DNA from: WTXA01 sp964415195
Lineage (GTDB): Bacteria > Bacillota > TC1
Assembly (NCBI GenBank): GCA_964415195.1
Contig: CAYPYD010000001.1
Location: 372,001 to 436,000 of the forward strand
Length of the DNA: 64,000 nt
Reading direction: 5' to 3'
The translations under genes and the position numbers were made by a program. Of this stretch, positions 45,062 to 54,536 are shown piece by piece. Under the pieces are notes generated by a model. It was given only the letters and a program-made list of their open reading frames with translations. It made no database searches and was not told where the DNA came from. Each line of letters opens with the position of its first letter. The first letter of the stretch is position 1.

Positions 45062-45568
45062 ATGAAAAAATCTTTATACATTGCAATTATAATTAGCGGA
45101 TTACTATTTCTCACAGGCTGTTTTGAATCAGAGCCTCAAAGTAGTTTGAATGTAACCTTAAATAATTTTAAAATCGAGAGTGTAAAATTAGATAGGATAC
45201 ATGATACCGAAAATATATTCAGATCCTATTTAAATAAGCATTCACTTATTGAGGTGTTTTATGTTAGATTTGGTGATGTTATTAAGTTGGATTTTGATGG
45301 AGATTCTCCGGATTTTCTTTATATAACGGATAGTATTATTGATGCTAATGGAATTTATCTTTATGACGAACTTTCTGATATGAAGATTGAGTATAGCAAA
45401 GAAAACAAGAGTAAATATTATTGGGAAGTTGATGAGCATTTTGCCAATTTTAGAATTCCTGAGGTTGATTCTGATTTGAGGATTTATAGAGGTATAAAAA
45501 TAGATGCTTTTTATGGTGAAAAAAAGATAACCTATGTTTTCGTAATACAAACTGAAAATGATGATTAA
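45062..45568 (+). CDS. Hypothetical lipoprotein
   Basis: 168 residues with lipoprotein signal and lipobox LLFLTGCFES, then a beta-rich globular domain without recognised motifs. Predicted on the outer face of the membrane. AAGGAG RBS; its own terminator at 45574. Single-gene unit between the wall protein and XdhC. Confidence 0.75.
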   Translation: MKKSLYIAIIISGLLFLTGCFESEPQSSLNVTLNNFKIESVKLDRIHDTENIFRSYLNKHSLIEVFYVRFGDVIKLDFDGDSPDFLYITDSIIDANGIYLYDELSDMKIEYSKENKSKYYWEVDEHFANFRIPEVDSDLRIYRGIKIDAFYGEKKITYVFVIQTENDD

Positions 45569-45573
45569 AAATT

Positions 45574-45610
45574 AAATCTGCATCTAGTGCACAACTAGAT
45601 GCAGATTTTT
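45574..45610 (+). terminator. Terminator after the lipoprotein gene
   Basis: AAATCTGCATCTAGT / ACTAGATGCAGATTT stem followed by TT. Confidence 0.9.
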
Positions 45611-45703
45611 ATTAACCATATAAAATTAGTATGAATTATAGGAATTGTATGAATTACATGATACTATAATTATAGTTATAGTATTTTTGGAGGAGTTATA
45701 TTA

Positions 45704-46744
45704 ATGAACAATGAAATATATAAGAAGTTAATCGTTGAATTAGAAGCTGGGCGCAAAGCTGTTATTATTTCAAAACTATTTAATGATAAAAATGAAGATA
45801 ATATCAGCAAATCTTTTAGCAAAGAGTTAGTTCTGGAAGAAGATTTTGATAAAAATGAATTTGTTAGAGAAAGTAAGGTGCTGGAAACGAGTAATCCGTT
45901 GATGTTAGATGATAAATATCTATTAGAGCCATATTTTCCCGCTCCAAAGCTAGTTATATTTGGCGGGGGACATATTGCCAAGCCATTGTCTTTGTATGCA
46001 ACAAGGGCAGGTTTTGGGGTTACAGTTATTGATGACAGGCCATCTTTTGCTAATGTTGTTAGGTTCCCTGATGCTTTAAATGTTATTTGTGAAAGCTTTG
46101 AAAAATCTTTTGAAATGATTAGTTTTAACAAGTCGGTTTTTGTGGCAATCATTACAAGGGGGCATAGACATGATATTGATTGTCTTAGAGCAGTTTTAAA
46201 ACATGAGACTGCTTATGTGGGAATGATAGGTTCAAAACGACGTGTTAGAAATACCAAGGAACAATTACTACTTGAGGGTTATGAAAGTGAAGTTATTGAG
46301 AGTTTAAGGGCACCTATAGGTCTTGAAATTGGTGCGGTTACTCCTGATGAGATTGCCTTTTCCATAGTTGCACAATTAATTCAGCAAAGAAGAGTGGGTG
46401 TAGTCAAGAAGGCCAATTGGCCTGAGTTTGATTTGGAAGTATTAGAGGAGTTGAGTGTTAATATTGATTCAACTCCTAGAGCCTTAGTTACAATTATTAA
46501 AACCAAAGGTTCTGTCCCAAGAAAGCCAGGTGCCAAGATGTTAGTTTTTGGTGATGGTCGTATTGTTGGGAGCATTGGTGGTGGCTGTAGTGAAGGTGAA
46601 GTTATAATAAATGCCAGGAGAATTCTTAAAAGTGGTGGTTATATGATTCAAAGGGTTGATATGACTGGTGATATAGCTGAAGAAGAGGGTATGGCCTGTG
46701 GTGGTATTATGGATGTGTTAATTGAACCACTTATTTCAATATAG
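45704..46744 (+). CDS. xdhC: XdhC-family molybdenum-hydroxylase maturation protein
   Basis: 346 residues. Order: a short N-terminal region (1-80), the XdhC Rossmann domain (about 83-225; VIFGGGHIAKPLSLYATRAGFGVTVIDDR, TRGHRHDIDCLR, YVGMIGSKRR, PIGLEIGAVTPDEIAFSI), then an XdhC_CoxI domain (about 255-345; IKTKGSVPRKPGAKMLVF, GSIGGGCSEGEV, CGGIMDVLIEPL). This is the reverse of the usual XdhC_CoxI-first order. XdhC proteins bind Mo cofactor and insert the sulfido ligand in xanthine dehydrogenase-type enzymes. No such hydroxylase is in the window. GGAGG RBS. Confidence 0.9.
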   Translation: MNNEIYKKLIVELEAGRKAVIISKLFNDKNEDNISKSFSKELVLEEDFDKNEFVRESKVLETSNPLMLDDKYLLEPYFPAPKLVIFGGGHIAKPLSLYATRAGFGVTVIDDRPSFANVVRFPDALNVICESFEKSFEMISFNKSVFVAIITRGHRHDIDCLRAVLKHETAYVGMIGSKRRVRNTKEQLLLEGYESEVIESLRAPIGLEIGAVTPDEIAFSIVAQLIQQRRVGVVKKANWPEFDLEVLEELSVNIDSTPRALVTIIKTKGSVPRKPGAKMLVFGDGRIVGSIGGGCSEGEVIINARRILKSGGYMIQRVDMTGDIAEEEGMACGGIMDVLIEPLISI

Positions 46745-46843
46745 TGCTCTAAAATTAAATAAAAATGTAAAATAAGATTCTTATTTAATTATTAGGTGTT
46801 AAAATTAAATAAAGAATGAATATAAATAGGAAGTAGGTGTTCC

Positions 46844-47491
46844 ATGGGTTTTGTATATAGGGTTATCGAGCTATACAAGGAAAGATGGGATTTTTTTCTA
46901 CAATTGTTTATAGAACATGTTTACTTGACCTTTGTGGCTATAGTGATAATTAGTGTTATAGGTATCATATTAGGCATTATAATGACAAGAAATAAGATCA
47001 TGGCCAATATAATATTGACCATAGTTAACTTTATCTACACAATACCTTCCATAGCCTTATTTGGTTTTTTTGTCTCAATTACAGGGATTGGGTTTAAAAG
47101 TGCCTTGATTGCTCTAGTTATATATGGGCTACTCCCAATTATCAGGAATACCTACGTTGGTATTACAGAAGTTGATCCCTTCCTGATTGAATCAGCAATT
47201 GGCATGGGCACCACCAGTACTCAACTGTTATACAAGGTACAGCTGCCAATTGCCTTACCCGTTATTTTTGCGGGATTCAGGACAATGGTAATCATGACCA
47301 TTGCTCTAGGTGCCATTGCTTCCTTTATAGGTGCAGGTGGTCTTGGAGTAGCAATTTGGAGAGGAATCACTACCTATTTCCCAGAAATGACTGTAGCAGG
47401 AAGTTTATTAGTTGCACTACTGGCAATAATTGTTGATCTATTCCTAGGTGTTATAGAAAAGAATATCAGAAAGAAAATACTTGGAACCTAA
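46844..47491 (+). CDS. Osmoprotectant (glycine betaine/choline) ABC transporter permease
   Basis: 215 residues, five to six TM segments, OpuBB/OpuCB-like, with the EAA-type loop YVGITEVDPFLIESAIGMGTTSTQLL. First gene of a three-gene operon: permease, binding lipoprotein, ATPase. Only one permease is present, so it likely forms a homodimer. Confidence 0.9.
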   Translation: MGFVYRVIELYKERWDFFLQLFIEHVYLTFVAIVIISVIGIILGIIMTRNKIMANIILTIVNFIYTIPSIALFGFFVSITGIGFKSALIALVIYGLLPIIRNTYVGITEVDPFLIESAIGMGTTSTQLLYKVQLPIALPVIFAGFRTMVIMTIALGAIASFIGAGGLGVAIWRGITTYFPEMTVAGSLLVALLAIIVDLFLGVIEKNIRKKILGT

Positions 47492-47505
47492 AGGAGGAAA
47501 TAAAG

Positions 47506-48390
47506 ATGAAAAAATTATTATCGCTTTTTTTAATATTAGTTATAGTAGGGTTTTTAGTTGGATGTGATAAGGATGAAAAGAAAGTTGTCATAGCCTCAAA
47601 ACCAGTAACAGAGCAATACATATTAGCAGAGATGCTTACCATATTAATAGAAGAACATACAGATATAAAAGTTGAGAAAAAACTTGGTATAGGTGGCGGG
47701 ACTTCTAATATTCACCCGGCTATGTTAAAGGGTGAAATTGATATCTATCCAGAATATACAGGTACAGGTTGGCTCTTTGTTCTTAAGGAAGATCTGATTG
47801 CAAATCCTGATGAGCTCTATCAAGCAGTTAGAGATAGGTATAAGGAAGAGTTTGGTATTCAATGGCTGGATATATATGGATTCAATGATACCTATGCCTT
47901 AGCAGTTAAAAATGATATTGCCAAAAAATATAATCTTGAGACCTATGAAGATTTAGCGAAAGTCAGTAATCAACTAACCTTTGGTGCCGAGTATGATTTC
48001 TTTGAAAGAGAAGATGGCTACAACGGGCTTAAGGAAACTTATGGCTTAAAATTTAAGGATACAAAAGAAATTGATATCGGCTTAAAATATGAGGCTATTG
48101 GTTCAGGTCAAGTGGATGTTATTAACGCTTTTTCTACTGATGGCTTATTGAAAGAATACGATTTAAAAGTACTAAAGGATAATAAGAATTTCTTTCCCCC
48201 TTATCAAGCAGCAACTTTAGTCAGAGAAGAAACCTTAGAGAAATATCCTGAACTAAAGTCTGTACTAGATAAGCTTGCCGGAAAAATTAGTGAAGACGAA
48301 ATGATACTTCTGAATTATTATGTAGATAAGGAAAAACAAGATCCGAAGGATGTTGCTAGAGATTTCCTAAAAGAGAAAGGTTTGATATAA
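47506..48390 (+). CDS. Osmoprotectant-binding lipoprotein (OpuBC/OpuCC type)
   Basis: 294 residues. Lipobox FLVGCDKD, then the OpuAC_C fold: VVIASKPVTEQYILAEMLTILIEE, KLGIGGGTSNIHPAMLKGEIDIYPEYTGTGW and VDVINAFSTDGLLKEYDLKVLKD. It captures betaine, choline or related solutes. AAGGAGG RBS; 14 nt after the permease. Confidence 0.93.
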   Translation: MKKLLSLFLILVIVGFLVGCDKDEKKVVIASKPVTEQYILAEMLTILIEEHTDIKVEKKLGIGGGTSNIHPAMLKGEIDIYPEYTGTGWLFVLKEDLIANPDELYQAVRDRYKEEFGIQWLDIYGFNDTYALAVKNDIAKKYNLETYEDLAKVSNQLTFGAEYDFFEREDGYNGLKETYGLKFKDTKEIDIGLKYEAIGSGQVDVINAFSTDGLLKEYDLKVLKDNKNFFPPYQAATLVREETLEKYPELKSVLDKLAGKISEDEMILLNYYVDKEKQDPKDVARDFLKEKGLI

Positions 48391-49329
48391 ATGTCTATTA
48401 TTACCTTTGAAAATATTAAGAAAACATTTGAGGAAGTTAAAGTGCTTAAAGGCTTTAACCTTAATATTGACGAGGGTGAATTTGTGGTGCTCCTTGGTCC
48501 GTCAGGTTGTGGAAAGACGACAATTCTTAAACTTATAAATGGTTTGCTAAAACCTGATGCGGGGACAGTTTCAATTAGGGATAAGAAAATTGAGGACTGG
48601 AATCAAATAGAATTAAGAAGAAGTATGGGTTATGTAATACAACAAGTGGGATTGTTTCCTCATTTGAATGTTGAGAAAAATATTTGCTATACTTTGAATT
48701 TGATAAAGATTGATAAGCTTGAACAACATAAAAGAGCTTTAGAGCTAATTGAATTAGTTGGTCTTGATGCAAGTTATCTGACTAGATATCCTAGAGAATT
48801 AAGTGGGGGTCAACAGCAACGTATCGGTGTTGCTAGAGCATTGGCTACAAATCCTGATATTATCTTGATGGATGAGCCTTTTGGGGCTGTTGATGAAGTA
48901 ACTAGAAGAGGGCTACAGGAGGAGATAACCAAGATACATGGAATGCTCGGGAAGACTGTGGTTTTTGTAACTCATGATATTGAAGAAGCTGTTAGACTAG
49001 GTTCAAGGATTGTTTTGTTAAATGAAGGGCAAATTGACAGGGATAAATCGAAGAAGGACTTTGTACTCACAAAGGAGCGTACTGATTATGCCGAGAACTT
49101 TTTTGGATCCAAGGATTTTATATCCTATTTGAACTCAGTTAAGATAAGAGACTGCGTGGATTCGTCTGGTGTTAGTGAAGTCCAGGTTGATGGTAACTTG
49201 TCTGCCCTACGAGGTATAAAGACTTGTATTGAGAATAAGACAAATGTATTGTTGGTCAATGATGATGAGGGTAAAGTACTTGGGTATTTTTCCATAGATT
49301 CTGTGTATAAGCATTTACTTGATCTATAA
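48391..49329 (+). CDS. Osmoprotectant ABC transporter ATPase with CBS-like tail
   Basis: 312 residues. Walker A GPSGCGKTT, signature LSGGQQQR, Walker B IILMDEPFGAVD and switch His in VTHDIEEAV. A C-terminal extension (about 235-312) resembles a single degraded CBS domain, less than the tandem pair by which OpuA-type ATPases sense ionic strength. It begins immediately after the binding-protein stop. Confidence 0.93.
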   Translation: MSIITFENIKKTFEEVKVLKGFNLNIDEGEFVVLLGPSGCGKTTILKLINGLLKPDAGTVSIRDKKIEDWNQIELRRSMGYVIQQVGLFPHLNVEKNICYTLNLIKIDKLEQHKRALELIELVGLDASYLTRYPRELSGGQQQRIGVARALATNPDIILMDEPFGAVDEVTRRGLQEEITKIHGMLGKTVVFVTHDIEEAVRLGSRIVLLNEGQIDRDKSKKDFVLTKERTDYAENFFGSKDFISYLNSVKIRDCVDSSGVSEVQVDGNLSALRGIKTCIENKTNVLLVNDDEGKVLGYFSIDSVYKHLLDL

Positions 49330-49340
49330 GGAGATTAAAC

Positions 49341-49451
49341 ATGAATGAAAGTACAATTATTAAAACTTCTAAAAATGGACCTTATGTGGTAACTGTCTTA
49401 ATGACTATTATTTTGAAGATTTCAGAAAATATTGAGGTAAAACATGTCTAG
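49341..49451 (+). pseudogene. Possible remnant of a CDGSH-type iron-sulfur protein N-terminus
   Basis: A 36-codon ORF with a good AAGGAG RBS. The first 17 residues (IIKTSKNGPYVV) resemble the start of bacterial CDGSH/mono-cluster iron-sulfur proteins, but the remainder lacks any Cys and ends quickly, overlapping the next gene. A frameshifted and truncated relic, or simply a short leader peptide. Confidence 0.4.
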
Positions 49452-49719
49452 TTATTTTTTATTCATCCTTATATTCTGGAATATCTTAACCTTTTTTCTT
49501 ATGGGTATTGATAAGTTTAAATCTTCAAGGGGATATTGGAGGGTAAAGGAGTCAACCTTATTGACTTCTGCTTTTTTTATGGGAGGTTTTGGTTGTTGGT
49601 TGGGTTCGTTTGTTTTTAGGCATAAGTCCAGGAAGACTAAGTTTAGGGTACTTCTACCAATGGCTTTGGTCTTTAATTTTGTTGTTGTGTTTTTTAGTAT
49701 CTGGTATTTTCAATACTAG
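49444..49719 (+). CDS. DUF1294 membrane protein
   Basis: 91 residues, three TM segments. The family pattern DKFKSSRGYWRVKESTLL ... FFMGGFGCWLGSFVFRHKSRKTKFR is clear. Function unknown. It overlaps the end of the preceding 36-codon ORF and has a GAGG box 6-7 nt upstream. Confidence 0.88.
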   Translation: MSSYFLFILIFWNILTFFLMGIDKFKSSRGYWRVKESTLLTSAFFMGGFGCWLGSFVFRHKSRKTKFRVLLPMALVFNFVVVFFSIWYFQY

Positions 49720-49810
49720 ATACTTTTTTGATATCATATAGAAATTTGATGTGATAAACTTAGGATAAGATTGAAAACGGAACAGACATAAAAGAAATGG
49801 AGAGAATACC

Positions 49811-52303
49811 ATGAGTAAAATACTAATTGTTGGTGGTGTAGCTGGTGGGGCAACTGCTGCTGCGCGTTTAAGAAGATTGAACGAGAATGATGAAATCATC
49901 ATGTTTGAGAGGGATGAATATATTTCTTTTGCTAATTGTGGGCTCCCCTACTATATTGGAGGAGTAATCAAGGATAGGGATAACTTACTTGTTCAAACTG
50001 TTGAAGCTATGTCTAAAAGATATAGACTGGATATTAGGAATTTCAGTGAAGTTGTGGCTATTCATAGGGAAAATAATACTGTGACTATTTTTGATAAGAG
50101 AAAGCAGATTAGTTACGATGAGTCTTATGATAAGTTGATTCTTTCACCTGGGGCTAATCCTTTTGTGCCAGTATATGAGGGTGCTGAGGGTTCAGATTGT
50201 ATATTTAGTTTGAGAAATATTCCGGATACTGATAGGATTAAGAACTTTATTACCGAAAAGAATCCCAAAAGTGCTGTGGTTATTGGTGGTGGTTTTATTG
50301 GCATAGAGATTGCAGAGAATCTAAGGGAAAAGAATATCAATGTGACTATTGTTGAAAAGTTACCACAGGTTCTTAGGATTCTGGATTTCGAAATGGCTCA
50401 GATTCTTCATGAAGAGATGAATAAGAATGGGGTAAATATTCTTTTAAATGAGTATGTTACATATTTTAAGGATCAAGGTCGTACTGTGGTTTTAAATAGT
50501 GGCGGTGAGATTAAGACTGATATGGTTGTTGTGGCTATTGGTGTTGTGCCAGAGAATCAGTTGAGTAAGTCTGGGGGTATAGCTGTCGGTCCTAGAGGTC
50601 ATATTTTAACTAATGAAACTTTACAGGTTTATGATGCTAGGACTAATGAGGTGGTTGAAGATATTTATGCCATCGGTGATGTTATTGAAGTTAAGGATAG
50701 AATAGATGGAAGTCCAACGGCTATTCCTTTGGCATGGCCTGCTAATAGGCAGGGTAGGTTGGTTGCGGATCATATTAATGGGAAGATGATTAATTATAGG
50801 GGGACTTTGGGTTCTTCTGTGTTGAAGGTTTTTGATTTAATTGCTGCTGCTACAGGTAATACAGAAGCTCAGTTGGTGACTAAGGGTATTGCTTTTAAGT
50901 CGATTAGTGCTCATCGTGCTAATCATGCTTCATATTACCCTGGTTCTACGCCTATTTCTATGAAAATTTTGTATTCTCCAGAGAATGGAAGAATACTTGG
51001 GGCTCAGGCTATTGGTAAGGATGGTACTGAGAAGAGGATTGATGTTATTGCTACTGTTATGTCCTTAAAGGGTAAGATTGGTGATTTATCTTCTTTGGAG
51101 TTGTGTTATGCTCCTCCTTTTTCTTCAGCGAAGGATCCTGTTAATGTTTTAGGTTATATTGGGGAGAATGTTGAGGCTGGTCTTTATGAGCTTGTTGATG
51201 TTAAGGATATTGACAGGTTAGTTAAAGAGGGTGGTTTGATGCTTGATGTTAGGACTGCCTTGGAGTTTTCTGTTGGTAAGATAGAAGGGTCATATAATAT
51301 TCCAGTTGATGAATTGCGTGAAAGGATTGGTGAGATTACTTGTGCTAAGGATGCTCCTATTTATGTAACTTGTCAGGTTGGTCTTCGTGCTCATATTGCT
51401 ATTATGGTATTAAAGGGTATGGGTTATTCTAATTTGTATAATTTGTCAGGTGGTTATTTGACTTATAGGAATTTTAAGTATGTGCCTTTGTTGCAGTGTC
51501 ATCTTGATAATTGTGGTGATATGGATATGGATCAGCAGATTCCTGCTCCAGCTGCGAGTGTTGTGAGTTCTGGTAATAGGAAGGTTATTCGTGTTGATGC
51601 GAGTGGTTTGCAGTGTCCTGGTCCTTTGATGGCTACTTATAAGGCTATACAGGAAGCTGGTGTTGGTGATGTGGTCGAGGTGGTTTCTACTGATTTTGGT
51701 TATACTAAGGATATTGTAGAGTGGTGTAAGGCTAATTGTCATACACTAGAATCCATTAAGGGTGAGGGGAGTTCCTACGTTGCCAGGATAATCAAGGGTG
51801 GGGCTGCTAGTTGTAAAGTTGGGACAATGGATCAGAAGAATGCTACTATTGTGGTGTTTAGTGGTGAGCTTGATAAAGCTATTGCTGCTATGATTATTGC
51901 TCAGGGTGCTATTGCTAGTGGTAAGGATGTTACTATTTTCTTTACTTTCTGGGGTCTTAATGCTCTTCGTAGAAGTAATAGGGTTAAGACAAGTAAGAAT
52001 GTTATTGAGAGGATGTTTGGTTGGATGATGCCTAGGGGTGCTTCAAGATTACCACTATCCTCAATGAATATGTTTGGGATTGGTCCTAAGATGATTAAGT
52101 TTATTATGAAGTCCAAGAATGTGGATGAGGTTGAGGTTATGATCCAAAAGGCTATGGGTCTTGGGGTTAAGTTTATTGCTTGTACTATGAGTATGGATCT
52201 TATGGGTATTAAGCGTGAGGAGCTTATTGATGGTATCGAGTATGCCGGGGTAGGTTCTTATATTACTAGTAACGAGAATGTTGGTACAACTTTGTTTATA
52301 TAA
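49811..52303 (+). CDS. CoA-disulfide reductase-like flavoprotein fused to rhodanese, TusA and DsrE-like domains
   Basis: 830 residues in four parts. A flavin disulfide reductase (about 1-450) of the CoADR/Npsr type with GGVAGGATAAARLRR, single redox Cys43 (FANCGLPYY) and GGGFIGIE for NAD(P)H. A rhodanese domain (about 455-555) with active Cys521 (TCQVGLR). A TusA/SirA domain (about 588-665) with Cys602 (LQCPGP). A C-terminal DsrE/DrsE_2-like domain (about 670-830; TIVVFSGELDKAIAAMIIAQGA). It should relay persulfide sulfur internally and reduce disulfides or polysulfides. ATG 49811 with GGAGAG RBS. Confidence 0.92.
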   Translation: MSKILIVGGVAGGATAAARLRRLNENDEIIMFERDEYISFANCGLPYYIGGVIKDRDNLLVQTVEAMSKRYRLDIRNFSEVVAIHRENNTVTIFDKRKQISYDESYDKLILSPGANPFVPVYEGAEGSDCIFSLRNIPDTDRIKNFITEKNPKSAVVIGGGFIGIEIAENLREKNINVTIVEKLPQVLRILDFEMAQILHEEMNKNGVNILLNEYVTYFKDQGRTVVLNSGGEIKTDMVVVAIGVVPENQLSKSGGIAVGPRGHILTNETLQVYDARTNEVVEDIYAIGDVIEVKDRIDGSPTAIPLAWPANRQGRLVADHINGKMINYRGTLGSSVLKVFDLIAAATGNTEAQLVTKGIAFKSISAHRANHASYYPGSTPISMKILYSPENGRILGAQAIGKDGTEKRIDVIATVMSLKGKIGDLSSLELCYAPPFSSAKDPVNVLGYIGENVEAGLYELVDVKDIDRLVKEGGLMLDVRTALEFSVGKIEGSYNIPVDELRERIGEITCAKDAPIYVTCQVGLRAHIAIMVLKGMGYSNLYNLSGGYLTYRNFKYVPLLQCHLDNCGDMDMDQQIPAPAASVVSSGNRKVIRVDASGLQCPGPLMATYKAIQEAGVGDVVEVVSTDFGYTKDIVEWCKANCHTLESIKGEGSSYVARIIKGGAASCKVGTMDQKNATIVVFSGELDKAIAAMIIAQGAIASGKDVTIFFTFWGLNALRRSNRVKTSKNVIERMFGWMMPRGASRLPLSSMNMFGIGPKMIKFIMKSKNVDEVEVMIQKAMGLGVKFIACTMSMDLMGIKREELIDGIEYAGVGSYITSNENVGTTLFI

Positions 52304-52352
52304 TTAAACAGTAAGTTTTATTAATGTGGAAAGTTGTAAGAGCTATGAGGTA

Positions 52353-52389
52353 AGAGGTAATCAGACAATGTCTAGATTACCTCTTTTTT
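52353..52389 (+). terminator. Terminator after the sulfur-transfer flavoprotein gene
   Basis: AGAGGTAATC / GATTACCTCT stem with an inner AGACA/TGTCT extension and T run. Confidence 0.9.
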
Positions 52390-52536
52390 ATTTGCATTTA
52401 TTTGCATTTATTTACTTTTTTAATATATTTTTTAATTAATATTTCTTTTAGAATATTTTATTAAATATTGTTGACTTTGGTTGAGTGTGATATTAAAATG
52501 ATATCATAAACATATTAAAAAATGGAGGTTAAGGTT

Positions 52537-53547
52537 ATGGATATTAGGAATATTGAGTTTGAAGAAAAGATCCTTAAAGCTCAAAACGGGATGTTGATGT
52601 TGTTTGTTAACATTATTTTGGCTATTGCTGGTGTTGCTGCTATTATTGTTGGTGGTATTTTGTTAGATAGCGGTGCTGGTGGTGTTTGGGGTATTGTTTT
52701 GATGGTAATTGGTGTTTTTTATTCATCTATTAGCTGGCTGCCGTTTTTGGGTCTAAAGGTTTTGAAACCTCAGGAGGCTTTGGTTCTGACTTTGTTTGGT
52801 AAGTATATTGGAACATTGAAGGGTGAGGGTTTCTTTTTTGTTAATCCTTTTGTTTCTGCTGTTAATCCTACTGTTGCTAGTGGTTTTACGGTTACAGGGG
52901 AAGAGGCTGGGATGAATGCAGTTAGTCATGGTAGGTATGGTCAGGTTAGTATTCCTAAGAAGGTTATTTCCTTGAAGGCTATGACTTTAAATAATAATAA
53001 GCAGAAGGTTAATGATGAGTTAGGTAATCCGGTGGAGATTGGTATTGTGGTTATTTGGCGTGTTGTTAATACTGCTAAGGCTGTTTTTGCTGTTGATAAT
53101 TTTAAGGATTATTTGTCTATTCAAAGTGATTCTAGTTTGAGAAATATTGCTAGACTTTATCCTTATGATGTGGCTGCTGATGGTGAAGAGAAGACTTTAA
53201 GAGGAAGTAGTCAGGAAGTTGCTGAAAAACTTAAGGAAGAGATTCAAGGTAGGGTTTTGTTGGCTGGTATCGAGATTATTGAGGCTAGGATTACTCATTT
53301 GGCCTATGCTCCTGAGATTGCTGCGGTTATGTTGCAAAGACAGCAGGCTTCAGCTATTATTGATGCTCGTAAGATGATTGTTGAGGGTGCTGTTGGTATG
53401 GTTGAGATGGCACTTGCGAAGTTGAATGAGAATGATATTGTTCATTTGGATGATGAGCGTAAGGCTGCTATGGTTAGTAACTTGTTGGTGGTCTTGTGTG
53501 GAAACAAGGATGCTCAGCCGATTGTGAATAGTGGTTCAATATATTAA
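52537..53547 (+). CDS. SPFH (stomatin/slipin-like) membrane protein
   Basis: 336 residues. One or two N-terminal TM segments (about 20-65), then an SPFH domain (about 75-270) with TLFGKYIGTLKGEGFFFVNPF and VVIWRVVNTAKAVFAVDNF, and a helical tail with QQASAIIDARKMIVEGA. SPFH proteins form membrane cages or rafts and often regulate proteases. ATG 52537 is chosen as GGAGG lies 8 nt upstream, whereas ATG 52522 overlaps that box. The following small gene is a conserved-looking partner. Confidence 0.9.
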   Translation: MDIRNIEFEEKILKAQNGMLMLFVNIILAIAGVAAIIVGGILLDSGAGGVWGIVLMVIGVFYSSISWLPFLGLKVLKPQEALVLTLFGKYIGTLKGEGFFFVNPFVSAVNPTVASGFTVTGEEAGMNAVSHGRYGQVSIPKKVISLKAMTLNNNKQKVNDELGNPVEIGIVVIWRVVNTAKAVFAVDNFKDYLSIQSDSSLRNIARLYPYDVAADGEEKTLRGSSQEVAEKLKEEIQGRVLLAGIEIIEARITHLAYAPEIAAVMLQRQQASAIIDARKMIVEGAVGMVEMALAKLNENDIVHLDDERKAAMVSNLLVVLCGNKDAQPIVNSGSIY

Positions 53548-53595
53548 TAAATATTGTGATGAGTAGTTTGTATTTGTTATAGGAAGGAGTACAGC

Positions 53596-53760
53596 ATGGG
53601 TGAGAAAGAGAAGAAACAATTATTACTGCGGCTGTCTGCTTCTTTGTGGGAGGATCTGGCAGCTTGGGCCGAGGATGATTTCAGGTCTATTAATGGTCAG
53701 ATTGAGTATGTGCTTAGTGAGGCTGTTAAGAAAAGGAAGAAAACTAGGGATAAGGAATGA
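53596..53760 (+). CDS. Arc-like ribbon-helix-helix protein (54 aa)
   Basis: ATG 53596 to TGA 53760 with GAAGGAG RBS. KQLLLRLSASLWEDLAAWAEDDFRSINGQIEYVL fits a ribbon-helix-helix fold (a beta strand then two helices, SINGQIEYVL being the Arc-like second helix). Usually a DNA-binding repressor. It follows the SPFH gene by 48 nt, suggesting joint regulation. Confidence 0.75.
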   Translation: MGEKEKKQLLLRLSASLWEDLAAWAEDDFRSINGQIEYVLSEAVKKRKKTRDKE

Positions 53761-53786
53761 AATAAAAATTTAATTATATGGATATT

Positions 53787-53818
53787 AAAGATAGAGGGCT
53801 TAGGTCTTCTATCTTTTT
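53787..53818 (+). terminator. Terminator after the SPFH/RHH pair
   Basis: AAAGATAGAGG / CTTCTATCTTT stem followed by TT. Confidence 0.8.
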
Positions 53819-53941
53819 GATTACGATTATTTTTTTCTGAATTTCTCTGATAGTATTGTAATATTTACTTAGATATGTTAATTTAAAATTGATAATTGAT
53901 GTATGGTTAAATAACAAGTATATGCAGTTTAGGGAGGTCCT

Positions 53942-54514
53942 ATGAAAAAGGGTATTCTAATGGTTTTAGTTTTAATGGTCTTGGTTGTTAATATTGGATG
54001 TACTAGTGGTAGTGAATTGAAAGAAAAACAAGATGTTGATATATTGAAGGCCAATGTTCCATACTCAATAAGAGCGAACATGTCGATTGTCTTGAAGAAA
54101 CAATATGTAGAGGATATATTAGGCAAAGCGGATATAACAAAAAAAATAGAAACTAAAACATATGAAATAAGAAAAAAGGATGATAGCAGCTTAATTATTG
54201 TTACTTATGATAATGAATCTGGTAGATTAATAGATGTTTGGAGACTTGAAAAACTTTATGAAATAAAAGACTTTGAGGAAATTGTTGTAGGCAAGTCTAC
54301 TTTAGATGATGTAGAAAAAATTGATCCTTTCACGAGTTTTTTTGAAAAGTCGAAGGAAAATGGTATTAGTGAGCATAGATTGATAAACGATGAAGTAGTA
54401 GTCATTAGCTATATAAGAGCAAATGATTCCTGGCAAGTAGATGATGTTGCTGTTGAAAAAGATCCTGTTGGATTTTCTACAATCATTAGTCCTGATTATT
54501 TTAATATTGATTGA
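53942..54514 (+). CDS. Hypothetical lipoprotein, possibly BamE/SmpA-like fold
   Basis: 190 residues. Lipobox VVNIGCTSG, then two similar halves each with a short motif of the BamE/SmpA type (LKKQYVEDILGKAD, VVGKSTLDDVEKID), suggesting a duplicated PepSY/BamE-like fold. Function unknown. GGGAGG RBS; terminator at 54537. Confidence 0.7.
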   Translation: MKKGILMVLVLMVLVVNIGCTSGSELKEKQDVDILKANVPYSIRANMSIVLKKQYVEDILGKADITKKIETKTYEIRKKDDSSLIIVTYDNESGRLIDVWRLEKLYEIKDFEEIVVGKSTLDDVEKIDPFTSFFEKSKENGISEHRLINDEVVVISYIRANDSWQVDDVAVEKDPVGFSTIISPDYFNID

Positions 54515-54536
54515 ATATATTTAATGATATATAGAA

